Positions 7,544-15,078 of a stretch of 19,610 bases of DNA are shown one piece after another. A program made the translations under genes and the position numbers. The stretch is from an uncultured Chitinophagaceae bacterium (GTDB taxonomy: Bacteria > Bacteroidota > Bacteroidia > Chitinophagales > Chitinophagaceae), in the NCBI GenBank assembly GCA_937900675.1, contig CALCEA010000118.1, forward strand, positions 1-19,610, in the 5' to 3' direction. How positions within the stretch are numbered: position 1 is the first letter of the stretch; every line of letters begins with the position of its first letter. Under the pieces are notes generated by a model that made no database searches, was not told the origin of the DNA, and saw only the letters and a program-made list of their open reading frames with translations.

Positions 7544-9385
7544 GTGGCCGAAACAATACATTTATTACCAGATCATATAGCCAACCAAATTGCGGCGGGC
7601 GAAGTGATTCAAAGACCAGCAAGTGCCGTGAAGGAATTGTTGGAAAATGCGGTAGATGCAGGTGCCACCAAAATCCAACTCATTATCAATGACGCTGGAA
7701 AAGCGTTAATCCAAGTAATAGATAATGGCAAGGGAATGAGCCCGATAGATGCACAAAACGCTTTTGGAAGACATGCCACAAGTAAGATTAGCACCATTGA
7801 GGATTTGTTTCAAATTAGAACCATGGGTTTTAGAGGAGAAGCATTAGCATCCATTGCTGCTGTTGCTCAGGTACATCTAAAAACTAGAAGAGAAGAAGAC
7901 GAAACTGGCACCGAGGTTTTTGTAGAGAATAGTAAGATTGTAGAAACAACTGCAACTGCATGCCCAGTGGGTACAAGTATTAGTATGAAGAACTTATTCT
8001 TCAATGTGCCAGCTAGAAGAAATTTTTTAAAAAGCAATGCTGCAGAACTTAAACATATCATCGACGAGTTCACCAGAGTAGCACTAGCTTTTCCTGAAAT
8101 CTTTTTTAGTTTAAATAATAATGGACAAGAAGTATTTCATTGGGAAGGAGGAAGTTTTAAACAAAGAGCTATTCAAGTTTTAGGCAATAGCTATAATGCC
8201 AAACTAGTAGCGGTTGGTGAACACACGGATTATTTAAATATAGCAGGATTTGTAGGCAAGCCAGAAACCGCTAAAAAAACCAGAAGTGATCAATACTTTT
8301 TTGTAAACCGTAGATTTATTAAAAGCGCCTACTTGCACCATGCAGTAGCGAATGCTTTTGAGGGTTTAATTGCTAAAGAAAATTTTCCTAGTTATATCTT
8401 ATATATAGATGTAGATCCTGCGCAAGTGGATATCAATGTGCATCCAACTAAACAGGAAATTAAATTTGAAGACGATAAAATCATTTACGCATTTGTACAA
8501 GCTGCTGTCAAGCATGCATTGGCACAATTTAGTATTGCACCTTCATTAGATTTTTCTTTAGATGCTTCTATTCAAGGTTTGGATGCAATACAACAACCAT
8601 TTACAGAAGAAAAAGTAAACGCAACTACTAGCAATAGCTTGTATGCAGGGTTTACCCAAAAGAACCAAGCGCATTTTATTCCTAAATCAAGCGGCAATAA
8701 AGACAATGCTCAATGGAAAGATTATTTTTCTACCATACCCAGTGCAGAGCCTAATAATGAATATATTGTAAAGCCTTCTTCAATGGGTTTTGTAGAAGCA
8801 GAAAATAAATTATCCATTTTAGAAGACGCACCTCTTATTCAAATACATAATACCTATATCATTGCTCCTGCGAATTCCGGTTTTTTAATGATTCATCAGC
8901 AATTAGCACATGAGCGTATCTTGTATGAGAAATATCAAAGAGCTAGTATGCAAGCCCATGCAACTCAAAAAAGTTTATTCCCAGTGGTTTTAGAATTGAG
9001 TGCATCAGACGCTGCATTACTAGAAGAAATTATTCCAGACCTAGCATTAATAGGTTATGAGCTAGAAAGCTTCGGACCTAATAGTTTTGTAATACAAGGA
9101 ATTCCTGCAGATGTAGAATCTGGTAATGAAAAAAATGCTATTGAACTTTTACTAGAGCAGTTTAAGCATTTCAGCACCAACCTAAATTTTAGCAAGAGAG
9201 AAAAGTTAATTCGTTGCATGAGTAGACAGATGGCTATCAAAGCTGGAAAGGAATTAACCACATTAGAGATGAGAACTTTGATTGATGCTTTAAGTGAATG
9301 TGAAACACCTCAGGTAACAGCTACAGGTGCTCCAACCTATATTTCTTTGAACGAAGCCTATATTGATGGCTTGTTTACTCAATAA
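7544..9385 (+). CDS. mutL: DNA mismatch repair protein MutL
   Basis: MutL couples MutS mismatch recognition to strand excision. The start is set at the GTG at 7544 (MAETIHLLPDHIANQIAAGEV), which gives the usual MutL N-terminus; the GTG at 7502 adds 14 unrelated residues and overlaps the promoter. The protein is then 613 aa. The GHKL ATPase is intact: ELLENAVDAGA (E34, N35), DNGKGM (60-65), HATSKI and GFRGEALASI. A low-conservation linker spans roughly residues 335-430. The C-terminal dimerisation/endonuclease domain carries HQQLAHERILYE (451-462) where endonuclease-type MutL has DQHAxxERxxYE, so the metal-binding aspartate is histidine here. The gene is divergent from the peptidase and convergent with the PBP4 gene; no terminator is obvious in the 34-base gap at 9386-9419. 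Confidence 0.96.
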   Translation: MAETIHLLPDHIANQIAAGEVIQRPASAVKELLENAVDAGATKIQLIINDAGKALIQVIDNGKGMSPIDAQNAFGRHATSKISTIEDLFQIRTMGFRGEALASIAAVAQVHLKTRREEDETGTEVFVENSKIVETTATACPVGTSISMKNLFFNVPARRNFLKSNAAELKHIIDEFTRVALAFPEIFFSLNNNGQEVFHWEGGSFKQRAIQVLGNSYNAKLVAVGEHTDYLNIAGFVGKPETAKKTRSDQYFFVNRRFIKSAYLHHAVANAFEGLIAKENFPSYILYIDVDPAQVDINVHPTKQEIKFEDDKIIYAFVQAAVKHALAQFSIAPSLDFSLDASIQGLDAIQQPFTEEKVNATTSNSLYAGFTQKNQAHFIPKSSGNKDNAQWKDYFSTIPSAEPNNEYIVKPSSMGFVEAENKLSILEDAPLIQIHNTYIIAPANSGFLMIHQQLAHERILYEKYQRASMQAHATQKSLFPVVLELSASDAALLEEIIPDLALIGYELESFGPNSFVIQGIPADVESGNEKNAIELLLEQFKHFSTNLNFSKREKLIRCMSRQMAIKAGKELTTLEMRTLIDALSECETPQVTATGAPTYISLNEAYIDGLFTQ

Positions 9386-9419
9386 CTATTATTGATTAGT
9401 TCTTGATGAATGCTGCGGA

Positions 9420-10742
9420 TTAATTACGCTTTGCGATCTCCACTAAATAAGCTTCTACTGCCTTTCTAACAGCACTAGTTGTTTTGCTCATATGATTCGC
9501 CACCAATACCGAGAAATATAATTTTTGCTGACGCTTGGTATAAATAAATCCACTCAAAGCAATTTGCCCACCAAGTGTGCCTGTCTTAGCATACAAAGTA
9601 CCTGGAAAATTTTTATAGTATGCAGAAAGGGTACCCTCTCCTGCTTTTTCAAAAATATTTTTAACCCTTGATTCTCCGAACTTAGCCTGCATTTGTTTTA
9701 AAATAGCTACATAGTTTTCAGGAGTATTTAAATTATACCTACTTAATCCACTACCATCTGCCCAACGCATGGGCTGAGGTAAAAAATTAAATTCAGTCTT
9801 TATTAAGCTGTCCATAAAAGTTGCATCATCTATACGGCCTAATAATTGAGCACTGCCTAATAAAACCACTTGCTCAGCATAAAAATTATCACTTCTGCTC
9901 ATCATAATTTTTAACAAAGAATCTGTAGGTACTGTTTTAATAGTTCTTTGAGCAAGTTGTGGTGAATATCTTAATGCTTGAATAGGTTTTGCTATATGCA
10001 AACTATCATTCAATAATTGAATATCTTTTTCCGAATCGGTCACAAATGGAACCTGAAAATATTTGGCATTATTTTTTTGAGTAGTGACAAAAAAATCGTT
10101 GGTGGATTTTTTTCTTGACCACTGTTTAGCTTTTACAGCTTCGTATTGAATGTCTTGATTTTTGAAAAAACTAAAGGGCTTTATTTGTAAGCTTTTGCCA
10201 TTATCATAAAAGTGAACCACATTACCATATACAGGCATTCTGGATCTTTCTGGTTGATAATCTTCTGCATAATCATTCCAAGCCCAACCATCTCCCATGC
10301 TCTCAAAACGATCATTGGATTGAGTTGTAGCGATCACTACCTGCTTATTTGTTTTTTGTATTAAATCTACAATAGGTTGATAAGAGAACTCTGGATGTAA
10401 AAAGCTTGGGTCTCCTTGTGGAAATAAAAATAAGGTATCAGCATTTTCTGCCATCTTCCAACCTGGAATAGAATCTCCTAAAAATTGCAAGCCAACATAG
10501 GTAGCCAGAATTTTAGTATTACTAGCAGGTGTGTAATAGTAATCACTTTGGTGTTGATCAATCCATGCACCTTTGGTGTCATTGTATACTGCAATACCCA
10601 CATGAGCTCCCTTTAATGCAGGTGTATTTAATAATGAACGCTGTGCTTTTTGAACAGCACAAGAGCTCGCAAATAAAAAAATGGATACAAATAATGAAAT
10701 ATACTGAACAGTAATTACTCTCTTTCTAATGCTCTTAGCCAT
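9420..10742 (-). CDS. PBP4-type D-alanyl-D-alanine carboxypeptidase (S13), probable lipoprotein
   Basis: This penicillin-binding protein should trim or cleave peptide cross-links in peptidoglycan in the periplasm. The three active-site motifs are visible: SNTK (S74 nucleophile, K77), SDN (284-286) and KTG (386-388). The 440-aa length and the inserted region between the first two motifs fit family S13 (DacB/PBP4). The N-terminus is hydrophobic and ends in FASSC, so C28 may be lipidated and the protein held in the membrane; the -3 residue is Ala rather than Leu, so this is not certain. The ATG at 10742 lies inside the preceding arginase-like gene, a 28-base overlap, with no good later start. 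This suggests translational coupling at the end of a five-gene unit. Confidence 0.92.
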   Translation of the reverse strand: MAKSIRKRVITVQYISLFVSIFLFASSCAVQKAQRSLLNTPALKGAHVGIAVYNDTKGAWIDQHQSDYYYTPASNTKILATYVGLQFLGDSIPGWKMAENADTLFLFPQGDPSFLHPEFSYQPIVDLIQKTNKQVVIATTQSNDRFESMGDGWAWNDYAEDYQPERSRMPVYGNVVHFYDNGKSLQIKPFSFFKNQDIQYEAVKAKQWSRKKSTNDFFVTTQKNNAKYFQVPFVTDSEKDIQLLNDSLHIAKPIQALRYSPQLAQRTIKTVPTDSLLKIMMSRSDNFYAEQVVLLGSAQLLGRIDDATFMDSLIKTEFNFLPQPMRWADGSGLSRYNLNTPENYVAILKQMQAKFGESRVKNIFEKAGEGTLSAYYKNFPGTLYAKTGTLGGQIALSGFIYTKRQQKLYFSVLVANHMSKTTSAVRKAVEAYLVEIAKRN

Positions 10743-11848
10743 CTTTCTGGAATTTCGTTTTTTGAAGCTACTAAATAATCTTTATAACTACATGGAGCCC
10801 ACTCTTTATTATGTAGTTGCATCCACCATCTTCCAGTACTTTTACTCTGTAAAAATTGCGTATCTATATCAGAAAAGGCAATATGAAATTCTTTAAATCT
10901 TTCTGTAGCTGATAATGGAGACTCTTTCTTCCCTTTTTGAATTCCATCGATGATATACCAGATCATTTGTGCGATTTGAATAGCGGTCAATCCATTTTGA
11001 TCTAGTTCTGCCTGATATCCATATAAGCCGATGCTACTTGTCTTCCAGCTCATACCTGCATATTGCATTAACACACAAGCCTCTTCTCCATTTAATCCAT
11101 TAGGTGTAATAATATTTGCCGGGGCTTGCGCATTTTGAATAGCACTAATATCAAAACTCATCATATGACTATCTCGAATCACTGGCTCCATCTCTTCAAT
11201 ATCTTCTCTTACCACTCCCAATCTAAAACAATCGAATCTTAATTTATCGATGGTTTCCAGCATATGAGGATGCATAAAATAACTTTGGAAAGCAATATGC
11301 GCATAGTGATTCAAATGATTTGGAAGCCCCGTGAATAATTCTTCTAAAAAATGATCAGCCGGCAATCTAGCTTCCAAATCCAAATCAATTTTAGCATCAG
11401 TAACCACTGCATTCACCAAAGTTGGAATACTTGTATAAGAATGATATTGAGGCAGTGTTAAATCATGAGATCCCCCAATCACTACCACTTTTTTGTTTTG
11501 TAAAATCAATTCTGCAATCACTGTTCTCAATGCTGCATAACTATCCTGGATACTTTGTCCAATTTTTACATTTCCCAAATCTGCGATAGTTACCTGTGCA
11601 TGCCAATAGTATAAAGCATATAAAGCAGCACGAATGCCGTCTGCAGCTGCATGTTCATTTAAAGCATAGCCAGCTCCCCTGCATTCCCCCGCGCCAATAA
11701 TCACCATATCGACATCCGAAATGTCTGGCAATTGGGTTTCATATACCTTAATATGTTTTCCTAATTGGGTGTCCCTATAGCCTTCATCCTTAGAAAGTAG
11801 GTCTAAATTAACGGGTTGTAAAAAATCGGCAATAGAGCTCAAAGACAT
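10715..11848 (-). CDS. Arginase-fold (formimidoylglutamase-like) protein with degenerate metal site
   Basis: The 377-aa protein has the ureohydrolase (arginase/agmatinase/HutG) fold. The usual motifs are recognisable but altered: GGSHD at 125-129 (H128 kept), DAKID at 151-155 (D151 and D155 kept, the central histidine replaced by K153), and SFDIS at 231-235 (D233 kept, the second aspartate replaced by S235). Four of six expected manganese ligands remain. A C-terminal extension contains WWM and PCSYKDY. Similar proteins in other Bacteroidota are usually labelled formimidoylglutamase, but no hut genes are nearby and hydrolase activity is doubtful. It sits 35 bases after the histidine kinase gene with no promoter visible between, and overlaps the PBP4 gene. 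A non-catalytic or changed function is inference. Confidence 0.8.
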   Translation of the reverse strand: MSLSSIADFLQPVNLDLLSKDEGYRDTQLGKHIKVYETQLPDISDVDMVIIGAGECRGAGYALNEHAAADGIRAALYALYYWHAQVTIADLGNVKIGQSIQDSYAALRTVIAELILQNKKVVVIGGSHDLTLPQYHSYTSIPTLVNAVVTDAKIDLDLEARLPADHFLEELFTGLPNHLNHYAHIAFQSYFMHPHMLETIDKLRFDCFRLGVVREDIEEMEPVIRDSHMMSFDISAIQNAQAPANIITPNGLNGEEACVLMQYAGMSWKTSSIGLYGYQAELDQNGLTAIQIAQMIWYIIDGIQKGKKESPLSATERFKEFHIAFSDIDTQFLQSKSTGRWWMQLHNKEWAPCSYKDYLVASKNEIPERWLRALERE

Positions 11849-11883
11849 GGCGTAGAATTAACCCTTTAATAACGCCCAAAAAC

Positions 11884-12870
11884 CTAAAACATTGCCTTAA
11901 AACTAAAAATTGTACCCCGTGGTTGATTTTCGCTAATCAATAGCTGAGATTGGTGGAATTCTGCAATTTTTTTGCATAAATACAAGCCAAGGCCCGTCCC
12001 CTTTGCAGATCTGGTAGACTCATTGCCCATTCTATAGAATTTGTTGAAAACGCGTTCTCTTTCTGTAGGCGGAATACCTGGACCTTGATCTTTGACCTGC
12101 AATAAGATTTGACGATCGTTTTTTTCCAAAACAACTTCTATGGGTGTTTCAAAAGGTGCATACTTATTGGCATTGTCCAGGAGGTTTTGTAATAGCATTT
12201 GCATTAATAAGGGTTCTGCAAACATCATGATCTCTTCTTGAACTTGTACAATCATTTTTCTTGCAGGAAATCTTTCTTCAAAAGATTTTATAACCGCTTT
12301 CACCATTTCAGATAGCTGAATAGATTGTTTATTTTGTTGGTAATCTGCCAAATCTAATTGAGCTGCTAAAAGAATATTATTACACAATGCATCCAAACGC
12401 TGAGTTTCTTTTAAAGAATTGTTCAGCAATTGTTTTTGTTGATCGGCTTGAAGCTCTCTTTTTAAAAGTGTTTCAATATTTAATTGAGTAACGGCAATAG
12501 GCGTTTTTAGCTCATGCGTCACTGCCATCATAAAGTTTTGCTGCTGATTAGAATACCTTAATTGTTTCACCAAGGATCTGTAAACATAAACAGCACCCAA
12601 GAAAAATAAAAATAAAAAAGTAATACCCTCTCCTAGAAATTGTTTTCTTTTTCTTTCTTGATAATTTAATAGCGCTTTATATTGATCAGTATTTGTACCG
12701 GGAGTAGCTTGTAATTTCTCGATTTTAATTTGTGTAATTTGGTCGTTTTGTTTTTCTAAAGAAACATACCACCAAATAAATGCAGCCACCATATAGGTTA
12801 GAAAAATCCAATAAATCACACTGACCAATTTCAATGGATCAATGAATGATTTTTTCATGGCTATTTTCAT
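11884..12870 (-). CDS. Membrane sensor histidine kinase, no adjacent response regulator
   Basis: The 328-aa kinase has two transmembrane segments (about residues 15-37 and 83-101) around a short periplasmic loop of roughly 45 residues, and no evident HAMP domain. The dimerisation/phosphoacceptor helix carries THELKTP with H119. The ATPase part shows the N box (LLQNLLDNANKYAP), G1 (DQGPGIP), F box (FNKFYRMG) and G2 (GTGLGLYLCK). The small loop suggests sensing within the membrane or through a partner such as a lipoprotein. Its ATG overlaps the gldH stop as ATGA (12867-12870), a sign of coupling. An alternative start four codons later is possible. No response regulator is encoded in the window, so its partner is unknown. 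Confidence 0.92.
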   Translation of the reverse strand: MKIAMKKSFIDPLKLVSVIYWIFLTYMVAAFIWWYVSLEKQNDQITQIKIEKLQATPGTNTDQYKALLNYQERKRKQFLGEGITFLFLFFLGAVYVYRSLVKQLRYSNQQQNFMMAVTHELKTPIAVTQLNIETLLKRELQADQQKQLLNNSLKETQRLDALCNNILLAAQLDLADYQQNKQSIQLSEMVKAVIKSFEERFPARKMIVQVQEEIMMFAEPLLMQMLLQNLLDNANKYAPFETPIEVVLEKNDRQILLQVKDQGPGIPPTERERVFNKFYRMGNESTRSAKGTGLGLYLCKKIAEFHQSQLLISENQPRGTIFSFKAMF

Positions 12871-13352
12871 GGCTTTGCTTTTTCTACTCTTACTCCAGTA
12901 GTTAATATATTTTGAAGCGGGTCTTCTCGCATAATCTGCTGCACACTAATTTTAAAAATCCCCTTTGGAAGTTTTAGTGGCTGGGAATTCATAACAACTC
13001 TGTGGTCATAAATATCATCCATTCCAGTTCCCATCCAACCTTTCATATCATCTGCTAAATTGATATTGATAGTTTGTTTTTGAACGCTGTCACCTGCAGC
13101 CTGCGTAGTCACTTGTAACCAAATATTTTTATAGTGATAGGCATTATGATGCCTTACAACAAAGTACATATTATATAGAGCATTGGAATCAGCGATATTA
13201 AATTGATACTGATTGACCTGCTTACTTGACCACTGATGCTCTGGATAAGTAGTAGTTTGCTCGTACAAATCAATGGTTTGACAGGCTCCTACAAATAGCA
13301 TTACAAGAATTATTAAATATGACTTAGTCCACAACCTCATCTTATAAAACAT
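12867..13352 (-). CDS. gldH: Gliding motility lipoprotein GldH
   Basis: GldH is an outer-membrane-system lipoprotein needed for gliding in Flavobacterium johnsoniae, where Gld proteins are tied to the type IX secretion machinery. The 161-aa protein matches GldH in length and pattern. A short N-terminal signal peptide has a lipobox ending LFVGAC (lipid Cys at residue 24), followed by a beta-rich body with YNMYFVVRH, WLQVT and a closing GIFKISVQQIMREDPL. It overlaps the 3' end of yicC by 11 bases if it starts at 13352; a start at 13340 (MRLWTKSYLI) would remove the overlap and give a neater signal peptide. The histidine kinase follows with an ATGA overlap. Other gld or por genes are not in the window, so gliding itself is not shown. 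Confidence 0.87.
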   Translation of the reverse strand: MFYKMRLWTKSYLIILVMLFVGACQTIDLYEQTTTYPEHQWSSKQVNQYQFNIADSNALYNMYFVVRHHNAYHYKNIWLQVTTQAAGDSVQKQTININLADDMKGWMGTGMDDIYDHRVVMNSQPLKLPKGIFKISVQQIMREDPLQNILTTGVRVEKAKP

Positions 13353-14217
13353 TTAAAATTTGTTCTTTCGCTTTTTCTAATTCATCCTTCATTAATATCA
13401 CCGCCTTTTGAATATCAACATCATTCGCTTTAGAGCCAGTAGTATTAATTTCTCTGCCCATTTCTTGTAAAATAAAAGAAAGTTTTTTTCCTTTAGATGG
13501 ATCTTTCTCTTGTAGAATAGAATTAAAGTACGCACAATGATTGGTCAATCTAACACGCTCTTCAGAGATATCAATTTTTTCAATATAGTAAATCAACTCT
13601 TGTTCTAATCTATTTGCATCATATTTATCTGCACCAATATGCTGCTCTAATTGCTTGATTAAATTTTCTTTTACCTTGGCTCTTCTTATAGGTTCGATTT
13701 TTTCAATAACAACCTGTTGTTCAGAAATGGCCGCCACTCTTTCCAATAAATCCTTTTCAATAGATTTACCTTCTTCTGCTCTATGCTTCATTAGTAAATC
13801 AATAGCTTGTTGCAATACACCTGCCAAGACTTTCCATTCTTCTTCTGTGAATACCTCATTCGTTGAAGCAACCACATCTGGCATTTTTAATAAAGTACTT
13901 AAAATATTTTCTTTGGTAATACCCAACTCGTCTGCCAACTCCATAATGGGTTGGTAATAAGATTTTGCTAATTCTTTATTGATACTAATGGGCTTTGTAA
14001 CGCCATTAGATTTGATTTGAATAGTACATTCAACACTACCTCTTAAGATAGTTTCATTCAATTTATTTCTTATCTCTACCTCATAAGGCTTTAAAGGCGA
14101 AGGGATATTTAAGCGAAGATCAAATTGCTTTCCATTTAAAGACTTTACTTCGACAATAAATGTCTTTTCATTAAAATTACTCTCAGCCCTACCGTAACCG
14201 GTCATTGAATATAACAT
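13342..14217 (-). CDS. yicC: YicC/YloC-family endoribonuclease
   Basis: YicC-family proteins are endoribonucleases; in E. coli YicC is implicated in sRNA turnover. The start is the ATG at 14217 (MLYSMTGYGRAE), which gives the canonical MTGYG N-terminus in a 291-aa protein. A TTG nine codons upstream lies inside the promoter box and is rejected. The N-terminal YicC domain (VEVKSLNGKQFDLRLNIP) and the C-terminal signature (VRLTNHCAYF, then GKKLSFILQEMGREINTTGS) are both intact. It heads the leftward unit yicC-gldH-kinase-arginase-like-PBP4 and has a strong promoter directly upstream. Confidence 0.95.
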   Translation of the reverse strand: MLYSMTGYGRAESNFNEKTFIVEVKSLNGKQFDLRLNIPSPLKPYEVEIRNKLNETILRGSVECTIQIKSNGVTKPISINKELAKSYYQPIMELADELGITKENILSTLLKMPDVVASTNEVFTEEEWKVLAGVLQQAIDLLMKHRAEEGKSIEKDLLERVAAISEQQVVIEKIEPIRRAKVKENLIKQLEQHIGADKYDANRLEQELIYYIEKIDISEERVRLTNHCAYFNSILQEKDPSKGKKLSFILQEMGREINTTGSKANDVDIQKAVILMKDELEKAKEQILNVL

Positions 14218-14241
14218 AGTAATACCTATTTGTAAAAGTGT

Positions 14242-14273
14242 CAAAGGTATTTTAAAAATCTATACCCACCCAA
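14242..14273 (-). promoter_or_regulatory. Promoter of the yicC-gldH unit
   Basis: Read leftward there is TTG (14271-14273), 21 bases, then TACCTTTG (14242-14249), an exact TAnnTTTG match, 24 bases before the yicC ATG. The whole promoter overlaps the last codons and stop of the upstream Nudix gene. Confidence 0.7.
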
Positions 14274-14998
14274 TTTCGCTTGCTGATCTCATATTGGGCA
14301 TAATCAAACTTATACAATTTACCAGGACGATGGGTAACATTCACTTCCATTTCGTTAGTATCTATCAACAAGCCCATGCTTGCGAATTTTTTTCTGAAAT
14401 TTCTTCTATCTAACTGTGTACCCAAAATGGCTTCATACACATTCTGTACCTGCCTCAATGAGAACTTTTCTGGTAAAAGGCTAAATGCCAAAGGATGCTC
14501 TTGGATTCGCTTTTGCAACCATGCATGACAAACATCTAATATTTCTTTATGATCAAAAGCCATATCTTGGATTTGACTCAAAGTATGCCACTTAAGTTCG
14601 TTTTCGTGAATTTTCAATTCTTGATGCTTGAAGTCTAATAAAGAAGCATATACAGTTGTAATAACCCTGCCTCCTGGATGTCTATCCACTTTACTAAAAG
14701 TGCGCACTTGCTCCAAATATACATTTTGCATTCCGGTTCTTTCTAGTAGCACCCTATGAGCTGCAGTATCTAAGTCTTCATTAGATTGAACCATATCTCC
14801 TAAAAGAGATAGTTTATCCTGGTATTGCTCTAAATCACTCTTAATTAGCAATACTTTTAACTGGTTATCTGTAAATCCAAAAATAACACAGTCAACCGTT
14901 AAAGGCACTTTTGGATAACCACTCACCAATAGAGCTGCATCCTTGTTTACAGGTACATTCGCCCCAATTACAGATTTGTTGTATTCAAGCATAAGCAA
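14252..14998 (-). CDS. Nudix-domain transcriptional regulator (NrtR/AraR-like) with degenerate Nudix box
   Basis: The 248-aa protein joins an N-terminal Nudix fold (about residues 30-160) to a C-terminal winged-helix domain (FSLRQVQNVYEAILGT, then DRRNFRKKFASMGLL). This is the layout of NrtR-type regulators, where the Nudix fold senses a ligand. In Bacteroides thetaiotaomicron a relative, AraR, controls arabinose use. The Nudix box at residues 68-90 keeps E74, R82, E86 and G89. The REUxEE core, however, reads RVLLER (82-87), so two of its three glutamates are missing and hydrolase activity is unlikely. No sugar or NAD genes adjoin it, so its regulon cannot be told from context. It shares a divergent promoter region with ligA. 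Confidence 0.85.
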   Translation of the reverse strand: MLMLEYNKSVIGANVPVNKDAALLVSGYPKVPLTVDCVIFGFTDNQLKVLLIKSDLEQYQDKLSLLGDMVQSNEDLDTAAHRVLLERTGMQNVYLEQVRTFSKVDRHPGGRVITTVYASLLDFKHQELKIHENELKWHTLSQIQDMAFDHKEILDVCHAWLQKRIQEHPLAFSLLPEKFSLRQVQNVYEAILGTQLDRRNFRKKFASMGLLIDTNEMEVNVTHRPGKLYKFDYAQYEISKRNWVGIDF

Positions 14999-15022
14999 TC
15001 AAGAAAATAATCGTTCTAGTTG

Positions 15023-15051
15023 CCAAAATACGAAATAAAAGAATAAAACAA
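15023..15051 (-). promoter_or_regulatory. Probable promoter of the Nudix regulator gene
   Basis: Read leftward there is TTG (15049-15051), 18 bases, then TATTTTGG (15023-15030), a one-mismatch -7 box, 24 bases before the gene's ATG at 14998. It overlaps the region upstream of ligA, so the two divergent promoters may interfere. Confidence 0.45.
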
Positions 15052-15055
15052 TTTG

Positions 15056-15063
15056 TATTTTAG
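15056..15063 (+). promoter_or_regulatory. Probable -7 promoter box of ligA
   Basis: TATTTTAG lies 15 bases before the ligA ATG and mirrors the TATTTTGG box of the divergent Nudix gene. It matches TAnnTTTG at all but one fixed base. No -33 element is clear. Confidence 0.4.
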
Positions 15064-15078
15064 CAGACATTTCCAATC

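Noticed and set aside
12867..13352. GldH as the sign of a full gliding/T9SS locus
   Set aside because: No other gld, por or spr gene is present in the window; only the single lipoprotein can be supported.
13655..13957. 100-codon rightward frame inside yicC
   Set aside because: It is antisense to a well-conserved gene, with no promoter and no recognisable domain.
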